Assembly: GCA_028583405.1 (NCBI GenBank)
Contig: JAPTMU010000166.1
Coordinates: forward strand, 1-64,000
From: Pogonophryne albipinna
Taxonomy: Eukaryota; Chordata; Actinopteri; Perciformes; Artedidraconidae
Length of the DNA stretch: 64,000 nucleotides
Direction: 5' to 3'
Of the stretch, positions 1-12,244 are shown in pieces (position 1 is the first letter of the stretch; each line of letters opens with the position of its first letter). The notes under the pieces were generated by a model. That model searched no databases and was not told where the DNA came from. It saw only the letters and a list, made by a program, of their open reading frames with translations. The position numbers and the translations under genes are program-made.

Positions 1-80
1 AAGAAGAAGAACGATGACACTATGGTATGAGAAAAAGAGAGAAGAAGAAGAAGAAGGAGGAGGAGGAGGAGGACTGCATG
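1..80. repeat. purine-rich GAA/GGA simple repeat
   Basis: The window opens in an impure run of GAA, GAGA and GGA triplets. It is low-complexity purine DNA with no coding signal. Positions 81-630 hold nothing I recognise beyond a few random short ORFs. Confidence 0.7.
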
Positions 81-631
81 TAAATTCAAGGCTTATAGGA
101 AATTGATAATATCTCCTACTTTATGCAGGGGTTATATTGGGTTGGGGTCCCGACATAGAGGGCTTTTAAAGCATCAAAACAGGCTGTGAGTGGAGACGTT
201 TTACCACATTTCCCCCCTGCAGTCCCTCAACCGGAGGTCTCAGGTGATAACCAACCCACTTTCTATTCCTGTCACTAAATGGGTCAAGATCAGAAAAAAA
301 ACAACATCTCAGAGAAGCTCCATCTGTAGTGAAACTGGATTATGGGGACAGCGGAAATGCGGTAATACAGACCACTGCAAACGGCTATAGAGAGGTGCAG
401 GAATGAGTCCTAAAAGCCTGGATTGTTAGCATTTAAGCACTTCTTGTCACCTGCTCTGAAAGTAAATGGTTTTCTGAAAGTGTTTTGGGTTGTTAGCCTG
501 AGGTTAACACAAGCTGAAGAGATTTTATTCTACGACATAAAATAAGTAAGTAAATACCCCACTGGTGAATAAAAAAAACAGCGAACGCTAACAGGTGTCT
601 AAATGAGACGACTAAACATCATCACTCCCAA

Positions 632-1165
632 GATTAGCCACCTTTAGCTTAGCGGTGGTGACGTGAAGTCATGTGACCATGCTGTAGTTCCTTGAGAGCC
701 CAACATTAGCCACCTTTAGCTTAGTGGTGGTGATGTGAAGTCATGTGACCGTGCTGTAGTTCCTTTATAGCCCAACATTAGCCACATTTAGCTTAGCGGT
801 GGTGACGTGAAGTCATGTGACCGTGCTGTAGTTCCTTTATAGCCCAACATTAGCCACATTTAGCTTAGCGGTGGTGACGTGAAGTCATGTGACCGTGCTG
901 TAGTTCCTTTAGAGCCCAACATTAGCTACCTTTAGCTTAGCGGTGGTGACGTGAAGTCATGTGACCGTGCTGTAGTTCCTTTATAGCCCAACATTAGCCA
1001 CCTTTAGCTTAGTGGTGGTGACGTGAAGTCATGTGACCGTGCTGTAGTTCCTTTATAGCCCAACATTAGCCACCTTTAGCTTAGCGGTGGTGACGTGAAG
1101 TCATGTGACCGTGCTGTAGTTCCTTTATAGCCCAACATTAGCCACCTTTAGCTTAGCGGTGGTGA
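632..1165. repeat. 72-bp minisatellite, about 7.4 copies
   Basis: A 72-bp unit repeats head to tail with starts near 633, 705, 778, 849, 921 and 993 and only a few substitutions between copies. Each unit has a CCACC...GGTGG mini-palindrome followed by TGACGTGAAGTCATGTGAC. There are no unique spacers, so this is not a CRISPR array. It probably lies in a downstream intron of the myosin gene. Confidence 0.9.
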
Positions 1166-1432
1166 CTTTTGTGAAAGGAACCAAGAGGAACCATTAATTG
1201 TATCTGAATTATCATGTAAATGGCATGATTTCGGGGCTAAAAGACAAGGTCAACATTTCTGTAATCCTATGTTCTGGGCCACACGTGCAGTTTTACACAG
1301 TGGGACTACCACAAATTAAAACAGAGAGAGGTCAAGTTATTTCTGCAGATGCACCAAGGACAAACACACCAGTCAAGTTTTTGGAAGAAAAAAAAAAGAA
1401 GTCTGGCAAAGGACTGGCAACATCTGTCAATC

Positions 1433-1566
<134 letters not shown>

Positions 1567-2156
1567 CAGGATTCAGTCAGGAGAGCTCAATACACTCTCT
1601 GTCCCCAAAAACATACAGTGATAAAGATCTCACTTTCACACACGAGTGCAAAGGACAAGATGTCTAAAAGTGAAGACCAGTGTGCAGAGCGCAGAAACGC
1701 TGCCTGGCATTTTTTCATTATAACAACTGAGGGTGAAATTCAGTCTCCAGCTGTGAGAATCATGGGTTTTTAGATCCAATGAAATACAAATCACTCAGTC
1801 AATATCAGTCTGTGTTTCCAGAATATTCTTTACGTTTTCCCTTTGCCGTCAAACTCTATTGATTAAACCAGTGATTTTAACTCGCAGAAAACCAATGTTG
1901 ATGGTCTACAGTTGCCTCAATCCATTCGCTTGTTTTTGTGTTTTTGGACGATTACAAACTAGCCACAACAATGCAATCAAAACCCAAAGGATCAACGCAG
2001 AGGTAGAGCAGCAACCACGTCTTTAAATGAAGTCTGGTTGCTCTGACAAAATGCTAATTTCAATTATAACAACTAGGATTCAATCTACAGCGGTGAGGAT
2101 TATGGGAGATTAAAGGTTAGTCATCACAAAAAGTAAAATCATCCAATATATATTAC

Positions 2157-3243
2157 AACAAGTCCTCTCCTGCTGATGTTCAGGTGTATATCAGTACGTA
2201 GTGTCTCTACTTTAAAGAGTCCTCTCCTGCTGATGTTCAGGTGTATATCAGTACGTAGTGTCTCTACTTTAAAGAGTCCTCTCCTCCTGATGTTCAGGTG
2301 TATATCAGTATGTAGTGTCTCTACTTTAAAGAGTCCTCTCCTCCTGATGTTCAGGTGTATATCAGTACGTAGTGTCTCTACTTTAAAGAGTCCTCTCCTC
2401 CTGATGTTCAGGTGTATATCAGTATGTAGTGTCTCTACTTTAAAGAGTCCTCTCCTCCTGATGTTCAGGTGTATATCAGTATGTAGTGTCTCTACTTTAA
2501 AGAGTTCTCTCCTGCTGATGTTCAGGTGTATATCAGTATGTAGTGTCTCTACTTTAAAGAGTCCTCTCCTGCTGATGTTCAGGTGTATATCAGTACGTAG
2601 TGTCTCTACTTTAAAGAGTCCTCTCCTCCTGATGTTCAGGTGTATATCAGTACGTAGTGTCTCTACTTTAAAGAGTCCTCTCCTGCTGATGTCCAGGTGT
2701 ATATCAGTATGTAGTGTCTCTACTTTAAAGAGTCCTCTCCTGATGATGTTCAGGTGTATATCAGTATGTAGTGTCTCTACTTTAAAGAGTCCTCTCCTGC
2801 TGATGTTCAGGTGTATATCAGTATGTAGTGTCTCTACTTTAAAGAGTCCTCTCCTGCTGATGTCCAGGTGTATATCAGTATGTAGTGTCTCTACTTTAAA
2901 GAGTCCTCTCCTGCTGATGTTCAGGTGAATATCAGTATGTAGTGTCTCTACTTTAAAGAGTCCTCTCCTGCTGATGTTCAGGTGTATATCAGTATGTAGT
3001 GTCTCTACTTTAAAGAGTCCTCTCCTGCTGATGTTCAGGTGTATATCAGTATGTAGTGTCTCTACTTTAAAGAGTCCTCTCCTGCTGATGTTCAGGTGTA
3101 TATCAGTATGTAGTGTCTCTACTTTAAAGAGTCCTCTCCTGCTGATGTTCAGGTGTATATCAGTGTGTAGTGTCTCTACTTTAAAGAGTCCTCTCCTGCT
3201 GATGTTCAGGTGTATATCAGTATGTAGTGTCTCTACTTTAACT
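2157..3243. repeat. 57-bp minisatellite, about 19 copies, in the myosin intron
   Basis: About 19 head-to-tail copies of a 57-bp unit differ at a few positions. Because 57 is divisible by three and the unit has no stop in some frames, long ORFs run through on both strands (a 19-residue repeat on the minus strand). Both-strand openness shows this is a length artefact. The array ends about 55 bp from the splice donor of the myosin exon at 3298, so it is intronic. Confidence 0.93.
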
Positions 3244-3297
3244 TCCTTCACTGTTACTGACCATCTCAACAGTACATAAGGTTTCTGAGTCACTCAC

Positions 3298-3642
3298 GTA
3301 AATGAGTCCTGAGTAGTATCTCTCCTTCAGGTTGTTCAGCACCGACGCCTCGTTCAGACAGGTGAGCTCCGCCATGTCCTCCACTTTGCTGAATTTGGGC
3401 GGGTTCATCTTCTGGATGTCGTCCTTGTTGACCACGACCTTCTTTCCGTTCTCGGCCAGCTCCAGCTGCACCTCTTCTCCGCGCTCCTCCCTGATGCCGG
3501 CGGCCTCGAAGCCATGGCGCTCTGAGGGAATCCAGACCAGCTTCTTGGCCGTCCAGTCAGCCTGCGTGGCCGGGTTGTAGACGACGGCCCGGTCCACAAA
3601 CAGGTACCGCTCCGGGTCCTCCTGTCCACTCCGTTGAGACAT
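3298..3642 (-). CDS. myh10: non-muscle myosin II heavy chain (MYH10-like), first coding exon
   Basis: This exon encodes the first 115 residues of a class II non-muscle myosin heavy chain, the actin-based motor of cytokinesis and cell contractility. The protein starts with [19 protein letters not shown], continues through the myosin N-terminal SH3-like region ([20 protein letters not shown]), and enters the motor domain at [20 protein letters not shown] and YYSGLIY, where this family has an exon boundary. The start is the ATG at 3642-3640. The exon extends upstream as 5'UTR to an acceptor AG at 3671-3670, and ends at a GTGAGT donor at 3297-3292. Later exons lie to the left, outside the window or beyond what I can detect. 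Residues fit MYH10 better than MYH9, but the paralogue call is from memory. The exon looks intact. Confidence 0.93.
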
Positions 3643-3669
3643 CTTCTTTTACCAGAGCAACGTGGACAC
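3643..3669 (-). other. myh10: 5'UTR part of myosin exon 2
   Basis: On the minus strand a pyrimidine tract and CAG acceptor (AG at 3671-3670) precede 27 nt of leader before the ATG. This implies an upstream noncoding exon. Confidence 0.7.
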
Positions 3670-3946
3670 CTGGGACAGAAAGAGGAGCGGGGTTCATGAG
3701 GGCTGCAACTAGGGGTTACTTTCAGGAGCAATTTCTTTAAAGATTATTTTCTAGATTGATTGTTTGGGTTTTAAAACACTTAAACACTTGACATTTCTTC
3801 ATATTTTTATTTATTTTGGGAATTGCATATTTATTTAAAGATACTTATTTGAATATAAAACAGACAAAAATTACAATTTTCAGATGCAATTTCTTTGATT
3901 ATTATTTTTCTAGATTGATTTTTTTTTATTTTAATAAGTTTTTCCT

Positions 3947-4002
<56 letters not shown>

Positions 4003-4395
4003 CATTTTATTTTAATCATATCTTCTTATTTTTTCATCTAAATATATTTTATAATATAATATTTTAAATCGTTTTTTTATGCATATATAATATATATATG
4101 ATTTTTTCTTATTTATTTGTTTTTGAGTATTTTTACTGCAGTATTGATACTTTTACTTAAGTAAATAATCTGAGTACTTCTTCCACCTCTGAGTAGACTA
4201 AGTATAAAGTAGTATAACATGTAAATACTACAAGTACCTGAACATTGTACTTAAATACAGAACTTGAGTGAATGTACATTATTTGGACACCTGGGACAGA
4301 AAGAGGAGCTCGGTATCATGAGGGTTACTTTCAGGAGCACTTTCTATAAAGACTATTTTCTATATTGATCGTTTGGGTTTTAAAACTGAGAACAT
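3663..4395. repeat. intronic duplication around the myosin splice acceptor
   Basis: The block 3663-3785 (GGACACCTGGGACAGAAAG, then TTACTTTCAGGAGCA and a T-rich tail) recurs diverged at 4284-4395 in the same orientation. The copy includes the acceptor sequence itself (decoy AG at 4292-4291 on the minus strand). The space between is AT-rich, with an (AT)n tract at 3953-4001. The first block also contains GGGCTGCAACTAG, resembling a common hAT end. Confidence 0.75.
3953..4001. repeat. (AT)n microsatellite
   Basis: An uninterrupted run of TA dinucleotides in AT-rich intronic DNA. Positions 4396-5330 hold nothing else I recognise. Confidence 0.95.
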
Positions 4396-5334
4396 ATTTA
4401 ACACTAATTTTTTGTATATTTACATTTCTGTAAAAACATTTATTTGTATTTTAAACATATCTTCTTATTTTTTCATTTAAATATATTTTATAATAACATT
4501 TTTAATATCTTTCTTTTTTTTTAAATATAATTTTTTCTTATTTGTTTGTTTTTCAGTATTTTTACTGCAGAATTGATACTTAAGACTTAATCAAATAATC
4601 TGATTACTTCTTCAACCTTTGAGTAGAAGTATACCATTGAAATACTAGTAGCTGGACATTGTCCTTGAATACAGAACTTGAGTAAATGTACTTCATTATT
4701 TTCTCCCTGTTCTCACTCAATCGGCACAATGCGCATAGTGCGTAGGCTGCACCGCTATCACGACACATCAAACCCCTTATATCATAACATCTCGCGGTAT
4801 TTAGAATAATAACACATATGCCCGTCGTTAGGATAATAACCACATATCGTGACAACACAGGTGGAGACTGCGCAATGGCAAGTCCACGATAAACACAATG
4901 AATAAACACAAACGTTAACTTTAGACACAGAAACATTTACAAATAGAGCTTACTTAACAGCTAAATAGCTTAACTTATGTTAACTTTTACGAGTTAGGTG
5001 GGATATTATGTGGACCACCTCATATTAAAACAGTGGGTTGTTAACTCACTACGTCTCCTAAATAGTGTCAGAATAAAGTTTGTAATAAATATTTTTGTAA
5101 AGTGTATTTTCCTCATTTGCCCCGCAGTGAGACTGTACTCCTGTCCTTGCGGTGGACACAATAATGTTCAAACATTCAAAGACTTCATTTCCCATGTGCA
5201 CAATAGCTGCAGTGTAGTTTTTGGCAATGCACATCGTAAATCCAAAGCTTCTCCAACAACGCAACATATAATATCCTTAAGATGAACACGAAAAGGAGGT
5301 AAAATGGTGCAGGTAATTTGCAGGAATGGCTCAC

Positions 5335-5500
5335 CTGGTGTAGTCTGCTGTCCTGTTATGTCCCTGTGCAGCGTTCAGCTCCTCTCCTTTGAATGAGATG
5401 CATTTAGCGGGGCTTCGGTATGCAGCAGCAGACCTGCCTCCACACTGACCCCCTCCCTGCCTCCCTCGCCCCCCTAAACCCTGCACCGCGTAGGTATGGC
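5335..5500 (-). other. myh10: putative noncoding first exon and promoter region of the myosin gene
   Basis: On the minus strand the sequence ends in CACCAG followed by GTGAGCC, a good donor (exon end 5335, GT at 5334-5333). The stretch to about 5500 is GC-richer than its surroundings. Non-muscle myosin II genes usually start with a noncoding exon, and the acceptor at 3671 needs a partner. The transcription start cannot be fixed from sequence alone. Confidence 0.4.
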
Positions 5501-5610
5501 CGGCCAACCATGCCATAAAGCCGTGCCATCTTCTACTGTTTCTGTTTGTATGTAAAGCTTCTTTGAGCACTAGGAAAAGCGATATATAAATGCAATGTAT
5601 TATTATTATA

Positions 5611-6165
5611 AAAGCCACTATTTTTTACACGTTTTTTAGTTCAACACCCGTTTTTCTGGCGTTTACGGAAGCCAACAGTGCCATAATCACTATTTTGACA
5701 CGTTTTTTTGTTAAACACCTGTTTTTTTTGCGCTTTTTACAGTACGCCAACAGTGCCTTAATCATCACTATTTTGGCATGTTTTTAAGTTAGAACCCGTT
5801 TTTTCCGCGTGTTTTACAGACCGCCAACAGTGCCGTATTCATCACTATTTTCGCAGTTTTTTTTGCCTTGATTTACCGTGTTTTCTATTCAAAGTTTTTT
5901 TTTTTTCGCGTTGTAGTGAAATGGTAAAAAACATTTTTTTCCAGTACAAGAAAGAAGAGTTAAGCCAGTAAAAAGCAATACATATTTGAAAGACAAAGCC
6001 ACTATTTCAACTTGTTTTTCTGTTAAACCAGTTTTTCCTGTGCGTTTTCAGCTATTTAAAAAAGCTGCTATTTACTTTGTTATTCTTAGAAAACATTTTT
6101 TCCGCTACAAGAAAGACGAGTTAAGAATAAAGCCGTACCAAAGCAATGAATACATGGAAAGTTCC
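5611..6165. repeat. degenerate tandem repeat, 71-77 bp unit
   Basis: Three consecutive copies (near 5617, 5688 and 5766) share CACTATTTT, a run of T, and GCCAACAGTGCC. A fourth decayed copy starts near 5843, and related pieces recur at 5945-6060 and 6105-6165. No coding content is seen. Positions 6166-6694 hold only a short piece (6240-6280) resembling a common fish SINE tail. Confidence 0.7.
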
Positions 6166-6702
6166 TGAAGGCTGTAGAGACAATTAAATCATGCGTAAAC
6201 ATTTCTAACGAAAGCTCAGTGAAAGCAGGGTTTTCGACAACTACCTGCCGTGGTGCCCTTGAGCAAGTACTGCTGCAGGCCATTGAAGGCTTGGTATCGA
6301 CTCTTGCTTTTTAAAATATGTATCCTCAAAGATCAAGCACTTATTGTAGGTTGGTTTGGATTGAAGCACCAGCTAAATGAAATGCATTAACATAATTAAA
6401 CAGCATGCAAAACAGATCAATATTTCAACGGTTTATTGCATGCATTTTAAATAGGTAGTAAGGTGTATTATCGCTGCAGAATATTATTTTTACCTCATTG
6501 TTCTTCACATATAAATATCAAAAGACATATACATATGACAGAAGTACTCACACAGATCACATAACCCTTTTTAAACATGAATATAAAGGGTTAAACAGCA
6601 CAATGTTTGTTATCTGTAAATGAACTTAGAATCAGTAATGTTTTTGTATATCCAATTTGACACAGCTTCATTTTGTATAATAATTCTCATGTTTAATGTT
6701 TG

Positions 6703-7443
6703 CAGAGATGGGGTCGTTACTAAAAAAAAGTAATATATTACATATTACATATTACTTTAAAAAAAAAGTAATATATTACACTACTTCGTTACTCTCTAAC
6801 ATAAAGTAACTCGTTACTTTACTCGTTACTTTACTTGCAGGGCCGGCCCACCCCTCCCTGCAGGCAGATCACGCAGACTGCTAAAGTTTCAAATGTTCTC
6901 TTTAGTTCAGTTTCCATTGACTGATAAGACTGATCCAGATCCTGAATGTTTTCCTATCTGACCGTGGCTGTCCTCGGTCTCCTGCTATCTGTATATTTTG
7001 CGCAGTCTCTCTGCTCACGCTGTTGCGTCGGCGTGTTCTCCTGCGTGTTGGCCATGTGTTGCACTGGAACCAGACACCGCAAAGACTTCAGCCGAGCACG
7101 TACGAACTGCGCATGCGTGAGTGGCAATAACTCTCCTTACCAGCAGGCGGCGGTAGTGTGTATTCGTCATTCAAAACAGGCAACAACCGGAAAACAGAGA
7201 AGAAGAACAGACTACGTGATATAAACAAACAACAAATAGCTGTGCGTTAGCTTCACCTTAGCATGTGTTCTTTGCAGGTGTTTGTTGAGGTTTGATTATG
7301 ACTGATTTTAGTAACGAAGTAACGCGTGTCGGGGCAATGTTAGTAACTGTAGTGTGATTACTGAATTATAAAAGTAGCGCGTTACACTACTCCGTTACCG
7401 ACAAAAGTAATATTATTACAGTAACGCGTTACACCCAACTCTG
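6703..7443. mobile_element. non-autonomous hAT element (MITE-like), 741 bp
   Basis: The ends are inverted repeats: CAGAGATGGGGTCGTTACT on the left and, as reverse complement, CAGAGTTGGGTGTAACGCGT on the right. Both are followed inward by TAACG/TTACT subterminal motifs. A perfect 8-bp target duplication, AATGTTTG, flanks it at 6695-6702 and 7444-7451. Eight-bp duplications and this TIR are characteristic of hAT. No transposase remains. CAGGGCCGGCCCA near 6839 looks like the end of another hAT family. Confidence 0.9.
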
Positions 7444-7871
7444 AATGTTTGTATATTATATGTTAAATAAATCAAATCAAAACTTGCATGACTTAAAACC
7501 AGCTCCTTTACATGTTGTTCAATTCTTACCTTGAAAACAAATTTAGATTTCTTAATTGATTTTACACGTTTTGAAGTGTATTTATATGTTCCAAGTATTT
7601 TTTCAATATTTGAGCTCTAAGTAATATGATTATTTTGTATCTTTTATTCCCTCCTGTTTTAACTAAGTTATATTCTTACTTTTTTCTGTATAGATTGAAT
7701 TAGTTGAATAGTAACTATAAAACATGTGGCTTTATCCCATTCACACTGAATAGACATCATTCCCTTCTCCTGCAGTAACACCGCCCCCTTGTGTCTGAAA
7801 GCTGCAACTGCAGTATTTTATACAAAATAATCTCAATAATACACAACTCTAAATGTTTTTAACAGAGGGAT

Positions 7872-7877
7872 TTTATT
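7872..7877 (-). terminator. ddx47: polyadenylation signal of ddx47
   Basis: AATAAA on the minus strand, 134 nt downstream of the ddx47 stop codon. It is the best candidate for 3'-end formation. Positions 7452-7860 between the hAT element and this signal hold no recognised feature. Confidence 0.6.
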
Positions 7878-8010
7878 ACAAATGGGGAATCTCATAACAC
7901 GGGAAGCAGGTTGTCTGTAATTAAATAGCATCCATACTAAATGCTGGGAAACATACCGTGGATGAAAAAAGCGTCGTATTGTTATTTACAGTCTGTTAAT
8001 GTAGGAGGCT

Positions 8011-8238
8011 TCAGCGGCCCCCCCCCCTCCAGGCTGCTGCTCCTCTCTTCTTCATGCTTCCTCCTCCATCCCCTCCTCCTCCTCCTCCTCTTCCTACTCC
8101 TCCTCTTCCTCTTCCTCCTCCATCCCCTCCTCTTCCTCCTCTCACTTTCTTCCTCACTCCGCTGGCTTGTTCTGTGTCGTCGTTGTCCGGGTCTCCTCCT
8201 CTCGGCCGTTTCCTTTTCTCGCCTTGCTCCTTCATTTC
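8011..8238 (-). CDS. ddx47: ddx47 exon 12 with Gly/Arg-rich C-terminus
   Basis: Acceptor CCTCAG at 8239. It encodes [20 protein letters not shown] then [12 protein letters not shown], matching the basic DDX47 tail. About 27 residues rich in Gly, Arg and Asp follow, then [15 protein letters not shown] and stop. The inserted segment corresponds to a (GGA)n/(GAG)n triplet tract, so repeat expansion lengthened the tail. The MKKR end is kept in frame. Confidence 0.9.
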   Translation of the reverse strand, partial: EMKEQGEKRKRPRGGDPDNDDTEQASGVRKKVRGGRGGDGGGRGRGGVGRGGGGGGDGGGSMKKRGAAAWRGGGR

Positions 8239-11200
8239 CTGAGGAAGACCAGTTTCATTTATTATAGTTTGGTGGATTTTTTTCTGTATACAAATACATG
8301 TATGTACTTACAAATAAACCCACTTCTTCAGATTACAATAAAGACCTAACGTGCATCTTTTATTAAAGCAGTTCCCAGAAAAAAAGGTTTAAAATCTAAT
8401 GAATTCATCAAAACTGGAAATATGTTTTTGTTGCATTCCTAGTACCAAGGCAATTTCAACATTGTTAAGAATTTGATATTCTATGTACTTACAAATAAAC
8501 CCACTTACGATACGATTGCATTATGGCTTTTTAAAAGTGCCCCCCCCCCCCTCACAACAAATATCAAAAACTCATTTATTAATCGAGAAAATAATTGACA
8601 GATTAATCAACACTGAAAACAATGTTTAGTTGCAGCCCTAGTTCAAAACCTCCCATGTGAAAGTAGAAGTACTCAGATCTTGTACCAGAGTGAAAGTAGA
8701 AGTACTCAGATCTTGTACTTGAGTAAAAGTAGAAGTACTCAGATCTTGTACCAGAGTGAAAGTAGAAGTACTCAGATCTTGTACCAGAGTGAAAGTAGAA
8801 GTACTCAGATCTTGTACTTGAGTAAAAGTAGAAGTACTCAGATCTTGGACCAGAGTGAAAGTAGAAGTACTCAGATCTTGTACCAGAGTGAAAGTAGAAG
8901 TACTCAGATCTTGTACCAGAGTGAAAGTAGAAGTACTCAGATCTTGGACCAGAGTGAAAGTAGAAGTACTCAGGTCTTGTACCAGAGTGAAAGTAGAAGT
9001 ACTCAGATCTTGTACCAGAGTGAAAGTAGAAGTACTCAGATCTTGTACTTGAGTGAAAGTAGAAGTACTCAGATCTTGTACTTGAGTGAAAGTAGAAGTA
9101 CTCAGATCTTGTACCAGAGTGAAAGTAGAAGTACTCAGATCTTGTACCAGAGTGAAAGTAGAAGTACTCAGGTCTTGTACCAGAGTGAAAGTAGAAGTAC
9201 TCAGGTCTTGTACCAGAGTGAAAGTAGAAGTACTCAGATCTTGTTCTTGAGTAAAAGTAGAAGTACTCAGATCTTGTACTTGAGTAAAAGTAGAAGTACT
9301 CCGATCTTGTACTTGAGTAAAAGTAGAAGTACTCAGATCTTGTTCTTGAGTAAAAGTACTCAGATGTTGTACTTGAGTAAAAGTAGAAGTACTCAGATCT
9401 TGTACTTGATTAAAGTAGAAGTACTCCGATCTTGTACTTGAGTAAAAGTAGAAGTACTCAGATCTTGTACTTGAGTAAAAGTAGAAGTACTCAGATCTTG
9501 TTCTTGAGTAAAAGTAGAAGTACTCAGATCTTGTACTTGAGTGAAAGTAGAAGGACTCAGATCTTGTACCAGAGTGAAAGTAGAAGTACTCAGGTCTTGT
9601 ACCAGAGTGAAAGTAGAAGTACTCAGATCTTTTTCTTGAGTAAAAGTAGAAGTACTCAGATCTTGTACTTGAGTAAAAGTAGAAGTACTCCGATCTTGTA
9701 CTTGAGTAAAAGTAGAAGTACTCAGATCTTGTACTTGAGTAAAAGTAGAAGTACTCCGATCTTGTACTTGAGTGAAAGTAAAAGTACTCAGATCTTGTAC
9801 CAGAGTGAAAGTAGAAGTACTCAGATCTTGTTCTTGAGTAAAAGTAGAAGTACTCAGATGTTGTACTTGAGTAAAAGTAGAAGTACTCAGATCTTGTACT
9901 TGAGTAAAAGTAGAAGTACTCCGATCTTGTACTTGAGTAAAAGTAGAAGTACTCAGATCTTGTACTTGAGTAAAAGTAGAAGTACTCAGATCTTGTTCTT
10001 GAGTAAAAGTAGAAGTACTCAGATGTTGTACTTGAGTAAAAGTAGAAGTACTCAGATCTTGTACTTGAGTAAAAGTAGAAGTACTCCGATCTTGTACTTG
10101 AGTAAAAGTAGAAGTACTCAGATCTTGTACTTGAGTGAAAGTAGAAGTACTCAGATCTTGTACTTGAGTGAAAGTAGAAGTACTCAGATCTTGTACTTGA
10201 GTAAAAGTAGAAGTACTCAGATCTTGTTCTTGAGTAAAAGTAGAAGTACTCAGATCTTGTTCTTGAGTAAAAGTAGAAGTACTCAGATCTTGTACTTGAG
10301 TAAAAGTAGAAGTACTCAGATCTTGTACTTGAGTAATAGTAGAAGTACCAGAGTGTAGGAATACTCTGTTACAGTAAAAGTCCTGCATTCAAAATGTTCC
10401 TCAAGTGAAAGTAGAAAAGTATTCTCATCAAAATATAGTGAAAGACAGTAAAAGTAGTCGTTGTGCAGATTGGTCCATTTCAGAATAATATATCTGATAT
10501 GTTTTATAATGATTGATCATGAAAGTGTTCTCAAAGCTGGTGAAGGTGCAGCTCGTTTGAATGACTGTGTTTGAAGTGATTTCTGAGAGCGGACTCACCA
10601 GCCGGGCGAACCTCTGGGCCTCGCTGACGCGCTCCACCAGCATCATCACCTCATCCTCCTGCGTCGGGAACGCCGGCAGCTTCTTCGCTATCAGGGTCTC
10701 GATCCGCTGGAAAAGCTCCACGTCGTATCTAAGATAACAGAACAGTCACTTTAGGTAAGGTATTTATAAAGCACATGTTCAGACACAGAGGCAATTCAAA
10801 GTCATTTACATCAACACTTAATAAGAAGATAAAAGGAACACAATGGAACAACAGATTCATAAAACCATGCAGAGAGAGAAACAGAATAGTTTCAAAACAA
10901 CATTGTAAATACAGAAGGTGCTAAAACAAGTTAAAAGGCTTCTGGGTAAGCAGATGAAAAAGTAGTTTCTTTTTCTAACTCAGCGTTGGTGAAGACTTCA
11001 GGTCTTCTGGAAGCTTGTTCCCTTTGTGAGGAGACTACAAACTAAAAGCAGCGTCTTTACCATTATATTAATACAGGAGCCATCTTTAGCCTCAACACGC
11101 GATACTGTAACAAAACACATCGAATTCAAAGTTCCTTACTGAGTGACGAAGGTGATGGATTTCCCGGAGCGCCCGGCTCTGGCTGTCCGTCCCACTCTGT

Positions 11201-12166
11201 GGATGTAGTCCTGAGGACACAGCCATCAAGATCAAAGGCACGTTTATTCATACAGCACCTTCCAACACAAGGCAACTCAAAGTGCTTCACAAAGATGAAA
11301 GACATTAAGAAAATGGCATTTAAAAACAGTCATTAAAACGGAAAGATAATAAAATAAACATTAAAAGAAAAATGACATGAATAAAAGTTACAGTGAGAGA
11401 TATGAATAATTGAATTAAAAGCAGCGGCAAAGAAAAGTCTTCAGCCTGGATTTAAAAGCAGTCAGAGTTGCAGCGGACCGGCAGGTTTGTTCCAGATATT
11501 TGGAGCATAATAACTGAACGCTGCTTCTCCCCTAAAAGGTCCCCTATTTTACTGTTTCTAATCAATCTCTCACAGGTCTCAGATATATCCATCTTATAAT
11601 GAAAGGACACCAGCTCCTAAATCATCAGTGTGTGTTCTTCAGGTACCTTGGAGTGTGTGGGGATGTCGTAGTTGATGACGCAGTCGACGTGAGGGATGTC
11701 GAGACCTCGGGACGCCACGTCGGTCGCCAGCAGCACCGAGCGAGACTTGGACTTGAACTTGTTCAGAGATCCCAGACGTTTGTTCTGATCCGCAGAGAGG
11801 GGGAGAACCAGGGAGTGAATAAGGGCTCAAATACACTACTGACATCACAAAATAAGATAAGTACTTTATTGATCCCAATTTGAGATTGGAGGAACATAAA
11901 AATACACGGCATTGGACAATAAACATTTAAAGACCAGAAATAAACATTCCAAAATGTACACATCTCACAAAGGACACAAAGGACACACCACTATGCACCA
12001 ATGTGGTTCCTCACAGTGTAGTAAGTGAAGCTAAACAAGGTTCCTAACAGAGGGAAATAGTACCCAAGTGTTCACCTTGATAAGAGCTTCATCTGATTCT
12101 ATTTACATGAAGACAGACTCCTGCTTTCACTCGGTCACTCAGGACATCCTCTGCAACGTTTAGCTT

Positions 12167-12244
<78 letters not shown>

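Noticed and set aside
2139..3293. 384-residue minus-strand ORF and matching plus-strand ORFs of 19-residue repeats
   Set aside because: They are frames across the 57-bp minisatellite, open on both strands because the unit length is a multiple of three and lacks stops.
8011..8267. Plus-strand Pro/Leu/Ser-rich ORFs over the CT-rich tract
   Set aside because: Antisense shadows of ddx47 exon 12, whose sense reading matches the DDX47 C-terminus.
8680..10388. 250-330 residue ORFs with [11 protein letters not shown] or [11 protein letters not shown] repeats
   Set aside because: Artefacts of the 33-bp minisatellite in a ddx47 intron; open on both strands, no independent coding signal.
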